A stretch of DNA of 64,000 nucleotides from assembly GCA_002342415.1 (NCBI GenBank), contig DDPY01000019.1:8380-72379 (forward strand). Reading direction: 5' to 3'. Positions 42,640-50,380 of this stretch are shown piece after piece (the first letter of the stretch is position 1; each line of letters begins with the position of its first letter). The notes under the pieces are model-generated. The model was not told where the DNA came from, made no database searches, and worked only from the letters and a program-made list of their open reading frames with translations. This stretch comes from Prevotella sp. UBA2456. Lineage in GTDB: Bacteria; Bacteroidota; Bacteroidia; Bacteroidales; Bacteroidaceae. Position numbers and translations under genes: made by a program.

Positions 42640-42699
42640 CTCGTTCTTAACGAGCCGTAATCTCGTCCTCAACGAGCCGTAATCTCGTTGAACGGGACG
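42640..42699. repeat. Array of 3 CTCGTT-N3-AACGAG palindromes, exact 22-bp period
   Basis: Units start at 42640 (CTCGTTCTTAACGAG), 42662 (CTCGTCCTCAACGAG) and 42684 (CTCGTTGAACGGGACGA, degenerate). The spacer between units is CCGTAAT both times. It lies immediately after msrA. Confidence 0.9.
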
Positions 42700-42710
42700 A
42701 TTGAGATGCA

Positions 42711-42731
42711 AACTCTCAACTCTCAACTTCC
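42711..42731. repeat. Three heptamers (AACTCTC)
   Basis: AACTCTC, AACTCTC, AACTTCC from 42711. Same family as the repeats at 44201 and 50333. Confidence 0.75.
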
Positions 42732-42741
42732 AAAAACTCCT

Positions 42742-42812
42742 ACCACCCCTACTATCACAGGGCTCAATCCCTTTGTACATCGGGCTTTGAGCCTTGTCAT
42801 GGTAGGGGTTGT
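42742..42812. repeat. Long hairpin with CCCTTTGTACATCGG loop
   Basis: 42742-42767 pairs with 42787-42812: 26 positions with two mismatches, counting G-U pairs as paired. The 19-nt loop contains CCCTTTGTACATCGG (42769-42783), repeated exactly at 55514-55528. On the minus strand GTTTTTGG follows closely, so it may also terminate the GH53 gene. Confidence 0.85.
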
Positions 42813-42839
42813 GAGAAAATGAGTTTTGTCTTCGTGATC

Positions 42840-44180
42840 TTAAAATCCTGTTCCCTTGTTCACCAGGTATTTCTTGCCGTTGTGGAGGTAGAGCCCCTGC
42901 GTGGCAGGCTGGCCACTCAGACGGCGACCGTCCAGCGTGTACCAGGTGTTGTCCTGCTGCTGGGGGCTGCGGATGGCTTCGATGGCTGTGTTCTCGCCTG
43001 AGAATGTCTTGAGGGTCATGAGCGCATCGTTGCTGATGAGCTGATGGCTGCCGCTTTTCCATGTCAGTTCCCAGAAACCGCGGTTGTCCCAATCGTTCAT
43101 CACGCGGTTGTTGCCGTTCGAGTCGGCACCATTGCCGCACTCTTCCGGCTGCCAGTAGTAGAGGCCCGTCACGTTGGCGTACTTGTTCATCGTGGCTATC
43201 AGGTCCTTCAGAAAGCGGGTCTGTCCGGCAGGAGAGTAGGGCCATGTGGCGCTGGTGTTGTGTTCGCCGCTCCTGACGGTAAAGTTGCTGTTGTTGTGGT
43301 ATCCCACCTCTACGAGATGTATCTGCTTGGTGGGGAATGCGCTTTGCAGTGCGCCGAGGGTGGCATCAAGGTTTGACAGCGTGCCGTGCCACAGAGGGTA
43401 GTAGCTCAGGCCTATCAGGTCGTAGTCGGTGAAGCCAGCCTGCTCCACCCACTTGTAGAAGTTGGTGCAGTGGGCGCTGTTCTCCGTGCGCTCGCAATGC
43501 AGGATGATCTTGGCATCCTTGCAGTCGGAGGCTCTTACGCCTTCGGCAGCCGCTTTCAGCAGGGCGGCGAAGCGCTGTATCTGGGCCTTCTGGGCATCGT
43601 AGGTGCTGCTGAAGACAAACCAGTTGCTCTTGTTCTTGCCGCTTGTATTGTCCCAGAGCATGCCGTAGCTCACCTCGTTGCCGATCTGGATACAGTCGGG
43701 GGCGGCACCGTAGGCAACCAGCGCATTCAGCGCCTCGGTGGTATAGCTCTTCACCTTTGCTGCAACGGTCTCCGTGGCTGTGCTTCTGTTGAAGCCCCAG
43801 CTTTCAGGAATCCATTGCTGGCTGACATCAGTCCACGTGTCGCTGTAGAAGAAGTCGAGCAGGAAACTCATGCCTGCGTCCTTGATGCGCCGGCCCAGCC
43901 GCTTGACGTATTCCAAGTCCTGACAGGTGGCTACGCTGTTGTCCTTGCCAGGGTCCACCAGCAGGCGTACGCGGATGGCATTCCATCCTGCCTCGTCGTG
44001 CAGATAGGTGAGCATGCCGTCGCTGTATTGTGTGTTGATGGGTTTGCCGTCCGCATCGAGCCATACATCCCCTGCGGCTTCGTAGGCGGGTACTAAGCTG
44101 ATGTCGCCGCCCACATATTTCTGTGCTGAGGCTGCTATGCCGCAGAGGCAGCACGCAATGAAGAATAGTGTCTTTTTCAT
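42840..44180 (-). CDS. GH53 endo-beta-1,4-galactanase with C-terminal sorting-type tail
   Basis: 446 residues from the ATG at 44180 (signal peptide MKKTLFFIACCLCGIAASAQ). The GH53 barrel runs from YVGGDISLVPAYE to about residue 350, with acid/base Glu in QIGNEVSYGMLW and nucleophile Glu in HLVEVGYHNN. GH53 enzymes cut beta-1,4-galactan side chains of pectin. The C-terminus WYTLDGRRLSGQPATQGLYL...GKKYLV matches the tail of the LRR protein at 31785, suggesting export through a type IX-like route. No SusC/D pair is adjacent. Confidence 0.94.
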   Translation of the reverse strand: MKKTLFFIACCLCGIAASAQKYVGGDISLVPAYEAAGDVWLDADGKPINTQYSDGMLTYLHDEAGWNAIRVRLLVDPGKDNSVATCQDLEYVKRLGRRIKDAGMSFLLDFFYSDTWTDVSQQWIPESWGFNRSTATETVAAKVKSYTTEALNALVAYGAAPDCIQIGNEVSYGMLWDNTSGKNKSNWFVFSSTYDAQKAQIQRFAALLKAAAEGVRASDCKDAKIILHCERTENSAHCTNFYKWVEQAGFTDYDLIGLSYYPLWHGTLSNLDATLGALQSAFPTKQIHLVEVGYHNNSNFTVRSGEHNTSATWPYSPAGQTRFLKDLIATMNKYANVTGLYYWQPEECGNGADSNGNNRVMNDWDNRGFWELTWKSGSHQLISNDALMTLKTFSGENTAIEAIRSPQQQDNTWYTLDGRRLSGQPATQGLYLHNGKKYLVNKGTGF

Positions 44181-44200
44181 TTTTATAATGCTTAATTTTT

Positions 44201-44235
44201 CAACTCTCAACTCTCAACTGTCAACTCTCAACTCT
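44201..44235. repeat. Five heptamers (CAACTCT/CAACTGT)
   Basis: Units at 44201, 44208, 44215, 44222 and 44229: CAACTCT, CAACTCT, CAACTGT, CAACTCT, CAACTCT. It lies in the 5' region of the GH53 gene and runs into the end of the 66-residue ORF upstream of it. Confidence 0.9.
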
Positions 44236-44428
44236 TCTTATGCCGGTTGGCCCGCTGCTCACGGTACTTGGCTTTCTGCCGGGCAGAGCCAGAACCGTGG
44301 GCACCGGTGATATACTTTTTCTTCTTGGCCTTGGTCTTGACCTTGTCCTCTTCCTTGCGGGGACCGCCACCCCGTCCGAACGAGATGCCGTTGACCAGAA
44401 TGTCCTCGAAATCGCTTTCCTTACTCAT
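44228..44428 (-). CDS. Small basic protein of unknown function
   Basis: 66 residues, very rich in Lys/Arg/Gly (KTKAKKKKYITGAHGSGSARQKAKYREQRANRHKK). It lies 39 bp downstream of the AICAR transformylase gene on the same strand. I do not recognise the family; the composition suggests RNA or ribosome binding, which is only a guess. The stop codon lies within the heptamer repeat. Confidence 0.5.
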   Translation of the reverse strand: MSKESDFEDILVNGISFGRGGGPRKEEDKVKTKAKKKKYITGAHGSGSARQKAKYREQRANRHKKS

Positions 44429-44467
44429 AGCGCTCTTTCTTCTTACCTCTCACTTCTTGCCTCTTAA

Positions 44468-45655
44468 TTAGTGGTGGAACAGGCGCACGCCCGTGAAGGC
44501 CATAGCGATGCCGTATTTGTCGCAGGTCATGATGACATGGTCGTCGCGCACGGAGCCGCCAGCCTGGGCGATATACTCCACGCCGCTCTTGTGGGCACGC
44601 TCGATGTTGTCGCCGAAGGGGAAGAAAGCATCAGAGCCGAGGGCTACCTTCGTATTCTGGGCTATCCACGCTTTCTTCTCCTCTAAGGTCAACACCTCGG
44701 GCTGACGGGTGAAGAACTGCTGCCAGGCACCGTCGCGCAGCACGTCGTCATGCTCGTCCTCGGAGATATACACGTCGATAGTGTTGTCACGGTCGGCGCG
44801 GCGGATACCCTCCTTGAAGGGCAGGGCCATCACCTTCGGATGCTGGCGCAGCCACCAGATGTCGGCCTTGTTGCCAGCCAGTCGGGTGCAGTGGATGCGG
44901 CTCTGCTGTCCGGCACCGATGCCGATGGCCTGACCGTCCTTCACGTAGCATACCGAGTTCGACTGGGTGTATTTCAGCGTAATCAGCGCAATGATGAGGT
45001 CGCGCTTAGCCTCGGGGGTGAAAGTCTTGTTCTGGGTGGGGATGTTCTCAAACAGGGCAGGGTCGTCCAGCTTGATTTCGTTACGTCCCTGCTCGAAGGT
45101 CACGCCGAAGCACTGCTTCGTCTCTACGGGAGCAGGTTTGTAGGCAGGGTCAATCTTGATGACATTATACGTGCCCTTGCGCTTGTCCTTCAGTATCTCG
45201 ATGGCCTCAGGGGTATAGTCGGGAGCTATCACGCCGTCACTCACCTCGCGTTTCAGCAGCAGGGCGGTGGTGGCATCGCAGGTGTCGGAGAGGGCTACAA
45301 AGTCGCCATAGCTCGACATGCGGTCGGCACCGCGGGCACGGGCATAGGCACAGGCCACAGAACTCTCGTCCAGCCCCTTCACATCGTCTACGAAGTAAAT
45401 CTTCTTCAGCGTGTCCGTCAGCGGCAGTCCTACAGCAGCACCGGCAGGCGAGACGTGCTTGAACGAGGCGGCGGCAGCCAGACCGGTGGCAGCCTTGAGC
45501 TCCTTCACCAACTGCCACGCATTGAGCGCATCCAGAAAGTTGATGTAGCCGGGACGGCCGTTAATCACTTCGATGGGTAACTCTCCCTCCTGCATATAGA
45601 TGCGCGAGGGCTTCTGGTTCGGATTGCATCCGTACTTCAGCTGTAACTCTTTCAT
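44468..45655 (-). CDS. purH: AICAR transformylase without IMP cyclohydrolase domain
   Basis: 395 residues from the ATG at 45655 (MKELQLKYGCNPNQKPSRIY). It contains only the AICARFT half of PurH (LKHVSPAGAA-type motif SFKHVSPAGAAVG, ALSDTCDATTA, SDAFFPFGDN); the N-terminal MGS-like cyclohydrolase domain is missing. Stand-alone forms of this size are known in Bacteroidetes beside a full PurH. It transfers the formyl group from 10-formyl-THF to AICAR. A -7 box TACCTTTG (45688-45695, minus) precedes it. Confidence 0.9.
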   Translation of the reverse strand: MKELQLKYGCNPNQKPSRIYMQEGELPIEVINGRPGYINFLDALNAWQLVKELKAATGLAAAASFKHVSPAGAAVGLPLTDTLKKIYFVDDVKGLDESSVACAYARARGADRMSSYGDFVALSDTCDATTALLLKREVSDGVIAPDYTPEAIEILKDKRKGTYNVIKIDPAYKPAPVETKQCFGVTFEQGRNEIKLDDPALFENIPTQNKTFTPEAKRDLIIALITLKYTQSNSVCYVKDGQAIGIGAGQQSRIHCTRLAGNKADIWWLRQHPKVMALPFKEGIRRADRDNTIDVYISEDEHDDVLRDGAWQQFFTRQPEVLTLEEKKAWIAQNTKVALGSDAFFPFGDNIERAHKSGVEYIAQAGGSVRDDHVIMTCDKYGIAMAFTGVRLFHH

Positions 45656-45708
45656 ATTCTTTTGTGATAATTTCTTGGTTTTGTGTGCAAAGGTACAAAA
45701 AAAAGTTG

Positions 45709-45716
45709 TAACTTTG
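45709..45716 (+). promoter_or_regulatory. -7 element of the 76-residue protein gene
   Basis: TAACTTTG, exactly 8 bp before the ATG at 45725, which predicts a leaderless transcript. It is back-to-back with the purH -7 box on the other strand (45688-45695). Confidence 0.6.
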
Positions 45717-45724
45717 CCATCGTT

Positions 45725-45955
45725 ATGGAGAAAAAGAGACATGCATTACGCAAACTATTAGAAGCAGTGGAGCGCGAGATACTGAAGAAGCCCAATCGCA
45801 AAACGCTCGACCGCCTGTCGCTCTTGGCAGGTTTTCAGGACTGGGAGTCGTTTCAGGATGCGCTCAGCGGAGAGACCGGCGAGGCCGTCTATGGCGGGCA
45901 CACTGAACATGCTCGCCTGGAGACTAAAGACAAAAAAGAGATGCCCACCGAGTGA
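45725..45955 (+). CDS. Conserved-looking small protein, function unknown
   Basis: 76 residues: a basic helical N-terminus (MEKKRHALRKLLEAVEREILKKP) followed by RLSLLAGFQDWESFQDALSG and a polar tail. No recognised domain. The promoter spacing, good coding bias and a terminator overlapping the last codons (45937-45967) support a real gene. Convergent with rplS. Confidence 0.65.
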   Translation: MEKKRHALRKLLEAVEREILKKPNRKTLDRLSLLAGFQDWESFQDALSGETGEAVYGGHTEHARLETKDKKEMPTE

Positions 45956-45967
45956 GCATCTCTTTTT
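45937..45967. terminator. Bidirectional terminator between the 76-residue gene and rplS
   Basis: AGAGATGC (45937-45944) pairs with GCATCTCT (45956-45963). A-run on the left and T-run on the right make it usable from both strands. It overlaps the stop codon region of the plus-strand gene. Confidence 0.9.
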
Positions 45968-46001
45968 ATGTCGTGCAGGTTGTGCCTGTCTGCTGTCGGG
46001 A

Positions 46002-46367
46002 TTACTCCTTGCCAGCCAGACCGCTGCGCTTCTCCTTGATGCGGGCAGCCTTACCAGTGAGCTTGCGCAGATAGTAAAGCTTAGCGCGACGAACCTTACC
46101 AACCTTGTTCACCTCGATAGAGTCGATGTTCGGCGACTCCAGGGGGAAGATACGCTCTACACCCACGGTGCCCGACATCTTGCGAACAGTGAAGCGCTTC
46201 TTCTCGCCATGACCGCAGATCTTAATCACTACGCCACGATAGAGCTGGATACGCTCCTTTGAACCCTCGATAATTTTGTAAGCGACAGTAATCGTGTCAC
46301 CAGCCTTGAACTCTGGGAACTTCTTGCCGGTTGCAAATGCTTCTTCAGCAACTTTAATTAAATCCAT
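46002..46367 (-). CDS. rplS: 50S ribosomal protein L19
   Basis: 121 residues beginning MDLIKVAEEAF. The L19 core is clear: FKAGDTITVAYKIIEGSKERIQLYRGVVI, FTVRKMSGTVGVERIFPLESPNID, and RRAKLYYLRKLTGKAARIKE. The real start is the ATG at 46367; the frame is open further upstream to 46496 but crosses the promoter. The predicted leader is ~90 nt. Confidence 0.97.
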   Translation of the reverse strand: MDLIKVAEEAFATGKKFPEFKAGDTITVAYKIIEGSKERIQLYRGVVIKICGHGEKKRFTVRKMSGTVGVERIFPLESPNIDSIEVNKVGKVRRAKLYYLRKLTGKAARIKEKRSGLAGKE

Positions 46368-46465
46368 TTTTTTCTTTGTTACTTTATTGTTTTGCTGTAT
46401 CGTTCCATGCGCAACATAACAGGCCTCTCGTGACTTCCTGCCAGCGATTACGCGGAAAGCGGCTG

Positions 46466-46497
46466 CAAAGGTACGAAGAACTGAGCGAAAAACCAAA
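46466..46497 (-). promoter_or_regulatory. Promoter of rplS
   Basis: Minus strand: TTTG (46494-46497), 20 bp, TACCTTTG (46466-46473). Confidence 0.88.
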
Positions 46498-46512
46498 TAT
46501 TTTCCCGATTAT

Positions 46513-46544
46513 TTTGCTTGTTTCAAGATTTTCTATTATCTTTG
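46513..46544 (+). promoter_or_regulatory. Promoter of the 5'-nucleotidase pair
   Basis: TTTG (46513-46516), 20 bp, TATCTTTG (46537-46544). The ATG is at 46599. Confidence 0.87.
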
Positions 46545-46598
46545 CACTGCAAAATGAAGTTTCTAACTAAGTTCTCAAAGTAGTATATCCTGAATAGT

Positions 46599-47384
46599 AT
46601 GAACAAAATCGCTTTAGCTTTCAGTGCTGTGGTATTGGCTCTGTGCTCGTCGTGTCGTACGCAATACGAGGTGAGTTCGGTGCAGCGCAGCACGATACTG
46701 ATTGACAGTCGCTATGATGTGAATCCCAGCGGGGAGGCTGCTGCCTTCCTGAAACCCTATAAGCATGTGGTAGACAGCATCATGGGACCTGTGGTAGGCC
46801 AATCGGCCAAGTATATGACGGCAGAACGCCCGGAGGGTACGCTGTCGAACTTGCTGGCCGACATCATGGTGTGGGCTTCTAAGAACTATGGCGAGACGGT
46901 AGACTTAGGCGTTTACAACATGGGTGGCGTGCGTGCCGACTTGCCCAAGGGTCCTATCACCTATGGCGACGTGCTCGACATTGCTCCTTTCGAGAACAAG
47001 ATAGCCTTTACGACGCTCAGTGGTGAAGACCTGCTTGAACTGTTTGACGAGATGGCCGAGGTTGGCGGCGAGGGCGTCAGCCATTCCGTACGGCTGGTCA
47101 TCTCGGATGACGGCGACCTCGTCAGTGCTACTGTCAACGGTCAGCCCGTCGACCCCAAGCGCGACTATCGGTTGGCCACCATCGACTATCTGCTGGGCGG
47201 CACCGACAAGATGTCGGCATTCAAGAAGGGCCGCAAGGTGAACTCACCCCAGGAGGTGAGCAACAATACTCGGTTTATCATCATGGACTATTTCCGTCAT
47301 CTTACCAAGCAGGGCCTTCAGGCCGATGCTGAAATCGAAGGTCGTATAGTGGTGAAGCACGAAAAGAAGAAAGATGAGGATTAG
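46599..47384 (+). CDS. 5'-nucleotidase C-terminal-domain lipoprotein
   Basis: 261 residues. Signal peptide with a lipobox-like CSSC (Cys ~19). The body is a 5'-nucleotidase C-terminal (substrate-binding) domain: LSNLLADIMVWASK, VDLGVYNMGGVRADLPKGPITYGDVLDIAPFENKI, then RLVISDDGDL and DYLLGGTDKM. The metal-binding phosphoesterase domain is absent here and is encoded by the next gene, 40 bp downstream, so the two gene products probably work as one enzyme. Order is reversed relative to UshA. Confidence 0.92.
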   Translation: MNKIALAFSAVVLALCSSCRTQYEVSSVQRSTILIDSRYDVNPSGEAAAFLKPYKHVVDSIMGPVVGQSAKYMTAERPEGTLSNLLADIMVWASKNYGETVDLGVYNMGGVRADLPKGPITYGDVLDIAPFENKIAFTTLSGEDLLELFDEMAEVGGEGVSHSVRLVISDDGDLVSATVNGQPVDPKRDYRLATIDYLLGGTDKMSAFKKGRKVNSPQEVSNNTRFIIMDYFRHLTKQGLQADAEIEGRIVVKHEKKKDED

Positions 47385-47424
47385 TGTGCGTGTAGAATAG
47401 TTAAAGGTTAAAGATAGAAACGTT

Positions 47425-48267
47425 ATGAGATATATTATTTCCATATTGGCCGTCATGGTGGCTCTTGCAGGACAAGCCCAGCAGCATAAGCAGCTCGTCA
47501 TCCTGCATACGAACGATACCCACTCGCAGATTTTTCCGTTCAATCCTCAGCTGCCCGATACGCTGAAGGCCGGGCGAGGAGGATTCCTGCGCCGCATCGC
47601 TATGCTCAAGGAGGAGCGTGCCAAGCATCCCGACCTGCTATACTTCGACTCGGGTGATTTCTTCCAAGGGTCGGCATTCTTCACCCTCTTCAGGGGCGAG
47701 GTGGAGGTGGGGCTGATGAACCAGATGGGCATCGATGCCGCCACCATCGGCAATCATGAGTTCGACAACGGACTGGAAGAGATGGCACGTGCGTTCCGGA
47801 AGGCTTCGTTCCCCATCGTCTGTGCCAACTACGATTTCACGGGTACGCCCGTTGAGGGACTCGTCAAACCTTACATTATTATAAATAGGAATGGTGTGAA
47901 GATAGGTGTCTTCGGGGTGAGTCCTAAGTTGAAAGGGCTGGTTTCCGACAAGAACTGTGTGGGGGTCAAGTATCTGGACCCCGCGCGGGTGGCGCTTGAG
48001 ACAGCCACCATGCTGAAGAAGCAGAAGAAGTGCGATATGGTGGTCTGCATCTCGCACTTAGGCTGGAAGAGCAATCGCGGCGAGGACGACCTCTATATGA
48101 TAAAAGGTTCGCGCAATATCGACCTCGTGCTGGGCGGACACACCCATACCTACTTCGACAAGCTGGAGTATGTGAAGAATATGGACGGACATCCCGTAGC
48201 CGTCGACCAGAATGGAAAGGGTGCCGGCTTTGTTGGCCGGATAGTTGTGGACCTGAAGTCCAAATAG
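47425..48267 (+). CDS. 5'-nucleotidase N-terminal metallophosphoesterase domain protein
   Basis: 280 residues, signal peptide ~1-19. All metal motifs of UshA-type 5'-nucleotidases are present: LHTNDTHSQIFPF, YFDSGDFFQGSAF, TIGNHEFDNG, VCISHLGWKSN and LVLGGHTHTY. It ends after the catalytic domain. Partner of the preceding gene; probably releases phosphate from extracellular or periplasmic nucleotides. Confidence 0.94.
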   Translation: MRYIISILAVMVALAGQAQQHKQLVILHTNDTHSQIFPFNPQLPDTLKAGRGGFLRRIAMLKEERAKHPDLLYFDSGDFFQGSAFFTLFRGEVEVGLMNQMGIDAATIGNHEFDNGLEEMARAFRKASFPIVCANYDFTGTPVEGLVKPYIIINRNGVKIGVFGVSPKLKGLVSDKNCVGVKYLDPARVALETATMLKKQKKCDMVVCISHLGWKSNRGEDDLYMIKGSRNIDLVLGGHTHTYFDKLEYVKNMDGHPVAVDQNGKGAGFVGRIVVDLKSK

Positions 48268-48271
48268 CTGC

Positions 48272-49021
48272 TTATTCGAAGTAGAAGGTCAGCACTATCA
48301 TCTTCGACTGCGCGCTGCTAACTGAACCCGCATAGGGCTTGAGGTTGGCATCGCGCAGTTCTTTTTTGTGGTTCTGGTCGAGCACATCGCCCAGGCCGAA
48401 GCAGAACTTCAGTTCGGGTATCAGCTTGAAGAAAGGCAGATAGAAGTCGCAGCCCAGACCAACCTCCACCATCGTGTTATAACGCTTCAGCCGGATGATG
48501 TCCGACTCGCTGCCCGTCAGGTTGATGCAGGGGTTGATGCCCGCCATCACGTAGACGCGGTGGTTGTTCCATCGCGGGGCGGCAAACTTCAGGTCGATGG
48601 GAAGCGACACATACGTGCTCTTCAGGTCCTGTGTCTGGCGAATCATGTTGCCTTGCTCGTCACGGCGGTTCCTATTCAGAAAGCTCAGATGCTTCGCTCC
48701 GAAGTGCATCTGCGGTGTGAAGCGCAGCGAGAAGTTGTCCGACAGGCGCCACTCTCCCAGCACGCCCACCGTGAAGCCCGGGTTCCACTTGTCGGCATCG
48801 CATAATATCAGCTCCTCGCTGGTGGTGCCGTCTTCGCTGACAATGGTTTGCGGACCCACATTCTCAAATTCGATGTCTTGCAGGTTCATGCCTACCAGTA
48901 TGCCAAAGTGCAACTGGCGCAGGTCTATATAGGGCTTGTTCTGCACGCGGCGGTCCATCTGAGCCGTCGCTGACAGTGCGGCTGCAAGGACCAACAGCAG
49001 AGTGGAAATGGTTCTTTTCAT
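48272..49021 (-). CDS. PorT-like outer-membrane beta-barrel protein
   Basis: 249 residues from the ATG at 49021 (signal peptide MKRTISTLLLVLAAALSATA). The protein alternates polar and hydrophobic residues throughout and ends in a barrel-type C-terminus (SKMIVLTFYFE). The pattern LHFGILVGMNLQDIEF, FRFTP-like LRFTPQMHFG, YVSLPIDLKF and PYAGSV matches the PorT family of outer-membrane proteins, one member of which works in type IX secretion. Whether this is PorT itself or a general barrel cannot be told from the sequence. Confidence 0.82.
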   Translation of the reverse strand: MKRTISTLLLVLAAALSATAQMDRRVQNKPYIDLRQLHFGILVGMNLQDIEFENVGPQTIVSEDGTTSEELILCDADKWNPGFTVGVLGEWRLSDNFSLRFTPQMHFGAKHLSFLNRNRRDEQGNMIRQTQDLKSTYVSLPIDLKFAAPRWNNHRVYVMAGINPCINLTGSESDIIRLKRYNTMVEVGLGCDFYLPFFKLIPELKFCFGLGDVLDQNHKKELRDANLKPYAGSVSSAQSKMIVLTFYFE

Positions 49022-49099
49022 ATACATCTTTATAACGCTTCCTGTATGCGCTTTATTATTTCGATGTTGTATAAATTATGCCTTAAAAGTGAAATAATC

Positions 49100-49141
49100 T
49101 ACCTAAAATTAGGTATTATTCGAAAATATTGCTTACCTTTG
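49100..49141 (+). promoter_or_regulatory. Ferredoxin promoter with palindromic operator
   Basis: -7 box TACCTTTG at 49134-49141. At the -33 position, in place of a TTTG, lies the perfect palindrome TACCTAA-AA-TTAGGTA (49100-49115). The overlap suggests control by a DNA-binding regulator, possibly iron- or redox-linked given the gene product. Confidence 0.7.
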
Positions 49142-49192
49142 CGTCATCAAAAGTGAGTATTAACAGTATTAACAACTTAAATTTATAAGATT

Positions 49193-49360
49193 ATGGCATA
49201 CGTAATTGGTGACGACTGCATCGCATGTGGAACATGTATCGATGAGTGCCCCGCAGGCGCTATCTCTGAGGGCGACAAGTATTCTATCAACCCCGATGTT
49301 TGCACAGAGTGCGGCACATGCGCTGACGTTTGTCCGTCAGAGGCAATCAGCCTTCCCTAA
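49193..49360 (+). CDS. 2x[4Fe-4S] ferredoxin
   Basis: 55 residues with two complete cluster motifs: C-I-A-C-G-T-C-I-D-E-C-P (Cys 9, 12, 15, 19) and C-T-E-C-G-T-C-A-D-V-C-P (Cys 37, 40, 43, 47). This is the classical clostridial-type electron carrier, used by pyruvate:ferredoxin oxidoreductase and similar enzymes in anaerobes. It stands alone with its own promoter, operator-like palindrome and terminator. Confidence 0.96.
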   Translation: MAYVIGDDCIACGTCIDECPAGAISEGDKYSINPDVCTECGTCADVCPSEAISLP

Positions 49361-49390
49361 GGAATAAGCTGATTTATGTGGTTAAAAAGG

Positions 49391-49428
49391 GTGGGCGTTC
49401 CTTCGGGAGCGCCCACTTCACTTTTCTT
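49391..49428 (+). terminator. Terminator of the ferredoxin gene
   Basis: GTGGGCGTTCC and GGAGCGCCCAC (49391-49416) form a stem with a TTCG-type loop, followed by TTCACTTTTCTT. Confidence 0.88.
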
Positions 49429-49451
49429 ATATTCCGTCCGCAGGGGGGATT

Positions 49452-50303
49452 TTACTTGACCTGAATGACCAGATAGCGGCTTGTAGACCAGAACTGCGAC
49501 GGATTCTCGATGCGCAGCACATACTGCTTGTTGGCATCCTGCTCCAGACGGTAGCTGCCTGCGGGGTGCGAGGTCAGCAACTTGGCCGAACGGCTGTAGA
49601 GCTTGATCTCCTTGTCAACACGGATGTCAATCTTGGTGAAGTAGTCCTGATTGAAGTTAGAGCGGAGCACCTCGCCGTCCTCGATGATACGCTGTTCCTT
49701 GAGTTCCTTCTTGGTGCCGAAGACAAACCATGCTGTGTTCAGCTGCTTGTCTTGGGTCGAGATGGTCTGCGACTTCTGGGTAGACTCCTCCGCCAGTGTG
49801 GCCACATTGGTCTCCAGGTCTGTTACCTGTGTCGACAGCTCGGTAATCTGGATGTTCTTTGCCTCCAGCTCGGCCATCAGCGACTTGATCTGCGTGTCCT
49901 TCTCCTCCAGCTGCTTGGTCAGGTTGTCAAGTGTGCGGCGCAGCTGGTCGCCCTTCACTGAACTCTGGCGCAGCTGGTTGCGCAACTTGTTAATCAACTC
50001 GCGGTTCTGCTGCATGGTCTGCTGAATGAACTGCATGTTCTCGTTGATGCGCTCCTTCATGCTGGCACCCTCGCCCTGACGGGCCACGCTCACCCGGTCC
50101 TCAGCGGCATTGATAGCACGGAAGCCTTCCTCAATGTCGTTGAAGGTGGCCATCATGTCGTTGATCTCGTTGTCCTTTTGCACGATGATACGGTTCAGCG
50201 AGTCACGCTCCTGAGCCACCAGCAAGTCGGTAGACTGCTGGCTCTTCTGATTGCAGGCGGTCAGAGCCGTCATGCACATTGCAAATACAAAAAGCTTTTT
50301 CAT
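49452..50303 (-). CDS. Coiled-coil lipoprotein, function unknown
   Basis: 283 residues. Lipoprotein signal MKKLFVFAMCMTALTAC with Cys at 17. Residues ~25-190 form a long coiled coil (KDNEINDMMATFNDIEEGF, NKLRNQLRQ, QLEEKDTQIKSLMAELEAK). The last ~95 residues look like a small beta domain (WFVFGTKKELKEQRI to SRYLVIQVK). I recall similar lipoproteins in Bacteroidales but no defined role; attachment to the outer membrane with the coil spanning the periplasm is a guess. Confidence 0.82.
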   Translation of the reverse strand: MKKLFVFAMCMTALTACNQKSQQSTDLLVAQERDSLNRIIVQKDNEINDMMATFNDIEEGFRAINAAEDRVSVARQGEGASMKERINENMQFIQQTMQQNRELINKLRNQLRQSSVKGDQLRRTLDNLTKQLEEKDTQIKSLMAELEAKNIQITELSTQVTDLETNVATLAEESTQKSQTISTQDKQLNTAWFVFGTKKELKEQRIIEDGEVLRSNFNQDYFTKIDIRVDKEIKLYSRSAKLLTSHPAGSYRLEQDANKQYVLRIENPSQFWSTSRYLVIQVK

Positions 50304-50332
50304 TTACTTTATTTTTAATTCTTAATTACTCT

Positions 50333-50380
50333 CAACTCTCAACTGTCAATTGTCAACTCTCAACTGTCAACTCTCCACTC
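50333..50380. repeat. Six to seven heptamers (CAACTCT/CAACTGT)
   Basis: CAACTCT, CAACTGT, CAATTGT, CAACTCT, CAACTGT, CAACTCT, then CCACTCA, with starts every 7 bp from 50333. It sits between the rsmI stop and the lipoprotein gene. Confidence 0.9.

Noticed and set aside
45683..45724. Upstream start for the 76-residue protein
   Set aside because: The added codons cross the TAACTTTG box and the purH promoter.
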